From NCBI GenBank assembly GCA_946885425.1, contig CAMPGJ010000017.1, positions 1 through 13,778 of the forward strand: a stretch of 13,778 bases of DNA. The letters are read 5' to 3'. The notes beneath the pieces were generated by a model. That model searched no databases. It was not told the origin of the DNA and was given only the letters and a program-made list of their open reading frames with translations. Of this stretch, positions 12,526 to 13,778 are shown piece by piece (the stretch's first letter is position 1; every line of letters begins with the position of its first letter). A program made the position numbers and the translations under genes. The DNA comes from an uncultured bacterium. GTDB lineage: Bacteria > Patescibacteria > Microgenomatia > Levybacterales > UBA12049.

Positions 12526-12531
12526 AGTATA
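12526..12531 (-). promoter_or_regulatory. -10 box of the C39-like gene
   Basis: TATACT on the minus strand (12531-12526), 6 nt before the ATG at 12519. This predicts a leaderless mRNA and argues against the longer start at 12543. The -35 region falls on a tRNA-T-arm-like sequence and matches consensus poorly. Confidence 0.5.
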
Positions 12532-12543
12532 CCACAACCGCAT

Positions 12544-12609
12544 GGGATTCGAACCATTTTAGCCTCAGACATGAAGGGGAATGGGAGATTTTGATGAGGT
12601 TTTAGCCTC
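12544..12609 (-). other. tRNA T-arm-like fragment and direct repeat
   Basis: The 12-mer gggattcgaacc occurs at 12544-12555 and again in the T arm of tRNA-Lys at 12624-12635. On the minus strand the fragment reads ATGG-TTCGAATC-CCAT, a T-arm-like hairpin. A 10-bp direct repeat (ttttagcctc) lies at 12557-12566 and 12600-12609. No complete second tRNA can be folded by eye. It may be a decayed tRNA or a trace of tRNA-targeted insertion. Confidence 0.35.
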
Positions 12610-12613
12610 GTTG

Positions 12614-12685
12614 TGAGCCGGACGGGATTCGAACCTGTGACCAAGAGCTTAAAAGGCTCCTGCTCTACCGCTGAGCTACCGGCCC
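12614..12685 (-). tRNA. tRNA-Lys (anticodon UUU)
   Basis: 72 nt read on the minus strand. The acceptor stem GGGCCGG/CCGGCTC has one G-U pair, with discriminator A. The D arm is GCTC/GAGC with a short 7-nt loop AGCGGTA. The anticodon stem GGAGC/GCTCT carries the loop CTTTTAA, anticodon TTT. The variable loop is TGGTC, and the T arm ACAGG-TTCGAAT-CCCGT. The T stem contains one A-C mismatch (positions 51-63), unusual for a working tRNA but tolerable. CCA is not encoded, so it must be added by the nucleotidyltransferase. It decodes AAA and AAG lysine codons. Confidence 0.93.
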
Positions 12686-12702
12686 AATTTTGCAAAGCAA
12701 AA

Positions 12703-12708
12703 ACTATA
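12703..12708 (-). promoter_or_regulatory. Possible -10 box of tRNA-Lys
   Basis: TATAGT on the minus strand (12708-12703), 17 nt before the first tRNA base, which would give a short 5' leader for RNase P to remove. No good -35 box is visible. A small perfect dyad TTTTGC/GCAAAA (12688-12702) sits between. Confidence 0.35.
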
Positions 12709-12735
12709 AACAGAGAACTAAAAACTAAAGAAGAT

Positions 12736-12811
12736 GTCATGCTGAATTTATTTCAGCATCTCATTTTACAGCTAATGGAATTATTAGATCCTGAACTAAA
12801 TTCAGGATGAC
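12736..12811. repeat. Free copy of the two-hairpin gtcatgctgaa repeat
   Basis: 76 bp starting gtcatgctgaa and ending ttcaggatgac, with hairpins atgctgaa/ttcagcat and atcctgaa/ttcaggat. The first 30 bases are nearly identical to those at 781-810. The compact right hairpin (loop ctaaa) shows the uninterrupted form of the element nested at 781-898. Confidence 0.7.
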
Positions 12812-12840
12812 ATAAAAAATCTAAGCTTATTGTTCCTCGT

Positions 12841-12867
12841 TCTACACTGATATTATATCAGTGTAGA
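12841..12867. promoter_or_regulatory. 27-bp operator-like perfect palindrome
   Basis: Two 13-bp arms (12841-12853 and 12855-12867, tctacactgatat and its exact reverse complement) flank one central base. The palindrome ends 6 bp upstream of a consensus TTGACA -35 box. The size and position suit a dimeric regulator, as activator or repressor site. It has no T-run and is not a terminator. The regulator is unknown and not encoded nearby. Confidence 0.55.
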
Positions 12868-12873
12868 TGCCTA

Positions 12874-12903
12874 TTGACAAGTAAAGTAAACCGGTGACAT
12901 ACT
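12874..12903 (+). promoter_or_regulatory. Upstream promoter (P1) of the MscS-like gene or of a small RNA
   Basis: A consensus TTGACA (12874-12879), an 18-nt spacer and CATACT (12898-12903) preceded by TGA, an extended -10. The predicted start near 12910 gives a leader of about 144 nt to the ATG at 13054, or a short non-coding RNA. Confidence 0.55.
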
Positions 12904-12912
12904 AATCTTGGT

Positions 12913-12954
12913 ATTAGCAGTAACTGAGATTACAGAAGACAGATGACTGCTAAT
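12913..12954 (+). other. Hairpin at the 5' end of the P1 transcript
   Basis: attagcagt (12913-12921) and actgctaat (12946-12954) form a perfect 9-bp stem around a 24-nt loop, starting only a few bases from the predicted P1 start. It may be a 5' leader structure or the core of a small RNA. Beyond the smaller hairpins near 12976-12995 the rest of 12955-13017 shows nothing clear. Confidence 0.45.
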
Positions 12955-13017
12955 TTAGAATAGCCAAACCTTTCTAGAGATAACCGCCTATATGGCGAGA
13001 CAAAGGGCGCCCCTGTT

Positions 13018-13026
13018 TGTTATAAT
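13018..13026 (+). promoter_or_regulatory. Downstream promoter (P2) of the MscS-like gene
   Basis: An extended -10: TGT followed by perfect TATAAT (13021-13026). A weak -35 GAGACA (12997-13002) lies at 18-nt spacing. The predicted start near 13033 gives a leader of about 21 nt containing the ribosome site GGGGGGTGAT (13041-13050), 3 nt from the ATG. Confidence 0.6.
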
Positions 13027-13053
13027 ACGGGCGACCCGAGGGGGGGTGATTTA

Positions 13054-13716
13054 ATGGCACCAGATATAACAAATACATTGCTTGCGTCGCTTAATAAAGG
13101 GCTTCTGACAACAGCAGCTTTCCTTCCTAACCTTCTTGCCGGAATTATCATCTTATTAATTGGCATTATTATTGCCTCGATCGTGAAAAGAATCATGCTC
13201 GAGGTTTTTAATGCGCTTAAAGTGGAAACATATTTGAAAAAATATGGAGTACCTGAAGCAAGGAAGGAATTCAGCTGGACAAATATTTTGGCAGAAATCG
13301 TACGATGGTTTGTTCTTATCCTGTTCTTAGTTCCTACCGTCGAGGTTTGGGGCTTACCACAGGTGACGACACTCCTGAACGGTTTCTTACTATACATGCC
13401 AAATGTCTTTGTGGCAGCAATCATCGGACTCGTAGGTCTCGTATTCGCGAGACTAGCGGCTGATGTAGTTCTCGCATCTACAAGGGAATTATCAGCAGAT
13501 GTTTCCCGGACAGTTGCGTCAACGACGCGTATAGCAGTATCAGTTTTTGTACTTTTAGCAGTACTTAACCAGCTTGGTGTAGCCCAAGACTTAGTCCGTA
13601 TCTTATTTACAGGCTTTGTTGCGATGGTCTCACTCGCAGGTGGTATCGCTTTTGGTCTTGGCGGAAAAGAATTTGCAAAAGGTCTTCTCGACACTATGCA
13701 GAAGAAGTTCAAGTAA
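13054..13716 (+). CDS. MscS-type channel-related membrane protein (TM-helix repeat family)
   Basis: 220 residues with about five membrane helices, near 24-44, 78-98, 114-138, 155-172 and 184-202. The C-terminal end SLAGGIAFGLGGKEFAKGLLD resembles the pore-lining helix and following turn of MscS-like channels (glycine-rich helix, then FGLGG-x-x-x-A-x-x-x-L). The N-terminal helix fits the conserved TM-helix repeat (PF05552) found in short proteins of this group. The soluble beta and C-terminal cage domains of full MscS are absent, as is usual for this short family. It probably forms a tension-responsive or small-solute pore in the cell membrane, though channel activity is not proven for the family. 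The ATG at 13054 has the best Shine-Dalgarno of the plus-strand genes. Confidence 0.75.
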   Translation: MAPDITNTLLASLNKGLLTTAAFLPNLLAGIIILLIGIIIASIVKRIMLEVFNALKVETYLKKYGVPEARKEFSWTNILAEIVRWFVLILFLVPTVEVWGLPQVTTLLNGFLLYMPNVFVAAIIGLVGLVFARLAADVVLASTRELSADVSRTVASTTRIAVSVFVLLAVLNQLGVAQDLVRILFTGFVAMVSLAGGIAFGLGGKEFAKGLLDTMQKKFK

Positions 13717-13743
13717 AGATCAGTGCAAGAATAATGAAAGCAC

Positions 13744-13778
13744 ATAATCCGTCGGCGAAAGTCGGCGGATTATTGTTT
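13744..13778 (+). terminator. Intrinsic terminator of the MscS-like gene
   Basis: A 13-bp stem (13744-13756 with 13761-13773, two G-U pairs) capped by a GAAA tetraloop is followed by ttgttt, where the window ends. It lies 27 nt after the stop codon. Confidence 0.85.

Noticed and set aside
12544..12613. A complete second tRNA gene next to tRNA-Lys
   Set aside because: Only a T-arm-like hairpin can be formed. No matching D arm, anticodon arm or full acceptor stem is found in the 80 bases upstream of it.

Overview
This window looks like a piece of a small-genome bacterium of the Candidate Phyla Radiation (Patescibacteria), most likely Microgenomates-like. That placement is an inference. It rests on AT-leaning composition, single-gene transcription units on alternating strands, many short or unknown proteins, a LytR_C-type membrane protein, a CAP-domain surface protein, archaeal-type CoA genes, and many dispersed palindromic repeats. 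UGA behaves as a normal stop codon. No rRNA or other phylogenetic marker is present.

Layout. 1-150: AT-rich edge with an inverted repeat. 153-719: DUF1361 membrane protein. 735-937: nested palindromic repeat. 945-1635 (minus): compact GC-richer unit with its own promoter, a structured ~128-nt leader, a 57-aa protein, a 79-aa protein that I read as a candidate Sm/Hfq-like protein, and a strong intrinsic terminator. 1750-2889: single-pass protein with a charged cytoplasmic tail and a LytR_C domain. 2882-4495 (minus): long beta-carbonic-anhydrase-like protein whose metal-ligand spacing recalls the carboxysomal CsoSCA subclass. 4581-4698: repeat. 4705-5727 (minus): membrane-anchored CAP protein. 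5801-6301 (minus): GNAT acetyltransferase. 6407-7363: tRNA-dihydrouridine synthase. 7356-7667 (minus): unknown Cys-containing protein. 7736-8959: ispG. 8937-9947 (minus): fused phosphopantetheine adenylyltransferase and GTP-dependent dephospho-CoA kinase. 10024-10665: peptide deformylase carrying a repeat-like insert. 10668-11308: two small unknown proteins transcribed divergently. 11303-11668 (minus): GIY-YIG nuclease relic. 11697-11779: palindrome cluster. 11816-12519 (minus): possible C39/papain-like protein coupled to a 45-aa ORF. 12614-12685 (minus): tRNA-Lys(UUU). 12736-13053: repeat, operator-like palindrome and tandem promoters. 13054-13716: MscS-type membrane protein with a terminator at the window end.

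How it works together. Most genes are housekeeping: MEP isoprenoid synthesis (ispG), the last two CoA steps, N-terminal protein processing (def), tRNA modification (dus) and tRNA-Lys. Envelope proteins (DUF1361, LytR_C, CAP, MscS-like) make up much of the rest. They do not form one pathway. Nine of the protein genes have a -10 box only 6-11 nt upstream of the start codon, which suggests widespread leaderless transcription. The 945-1635 unit and the MscS-like gene are the exceptions, with Shine-Dalgarno sites and structured leaders. Gene ends are packed tail-to-tail, often overlapping. All calls are by eye; no search or folding program was run.
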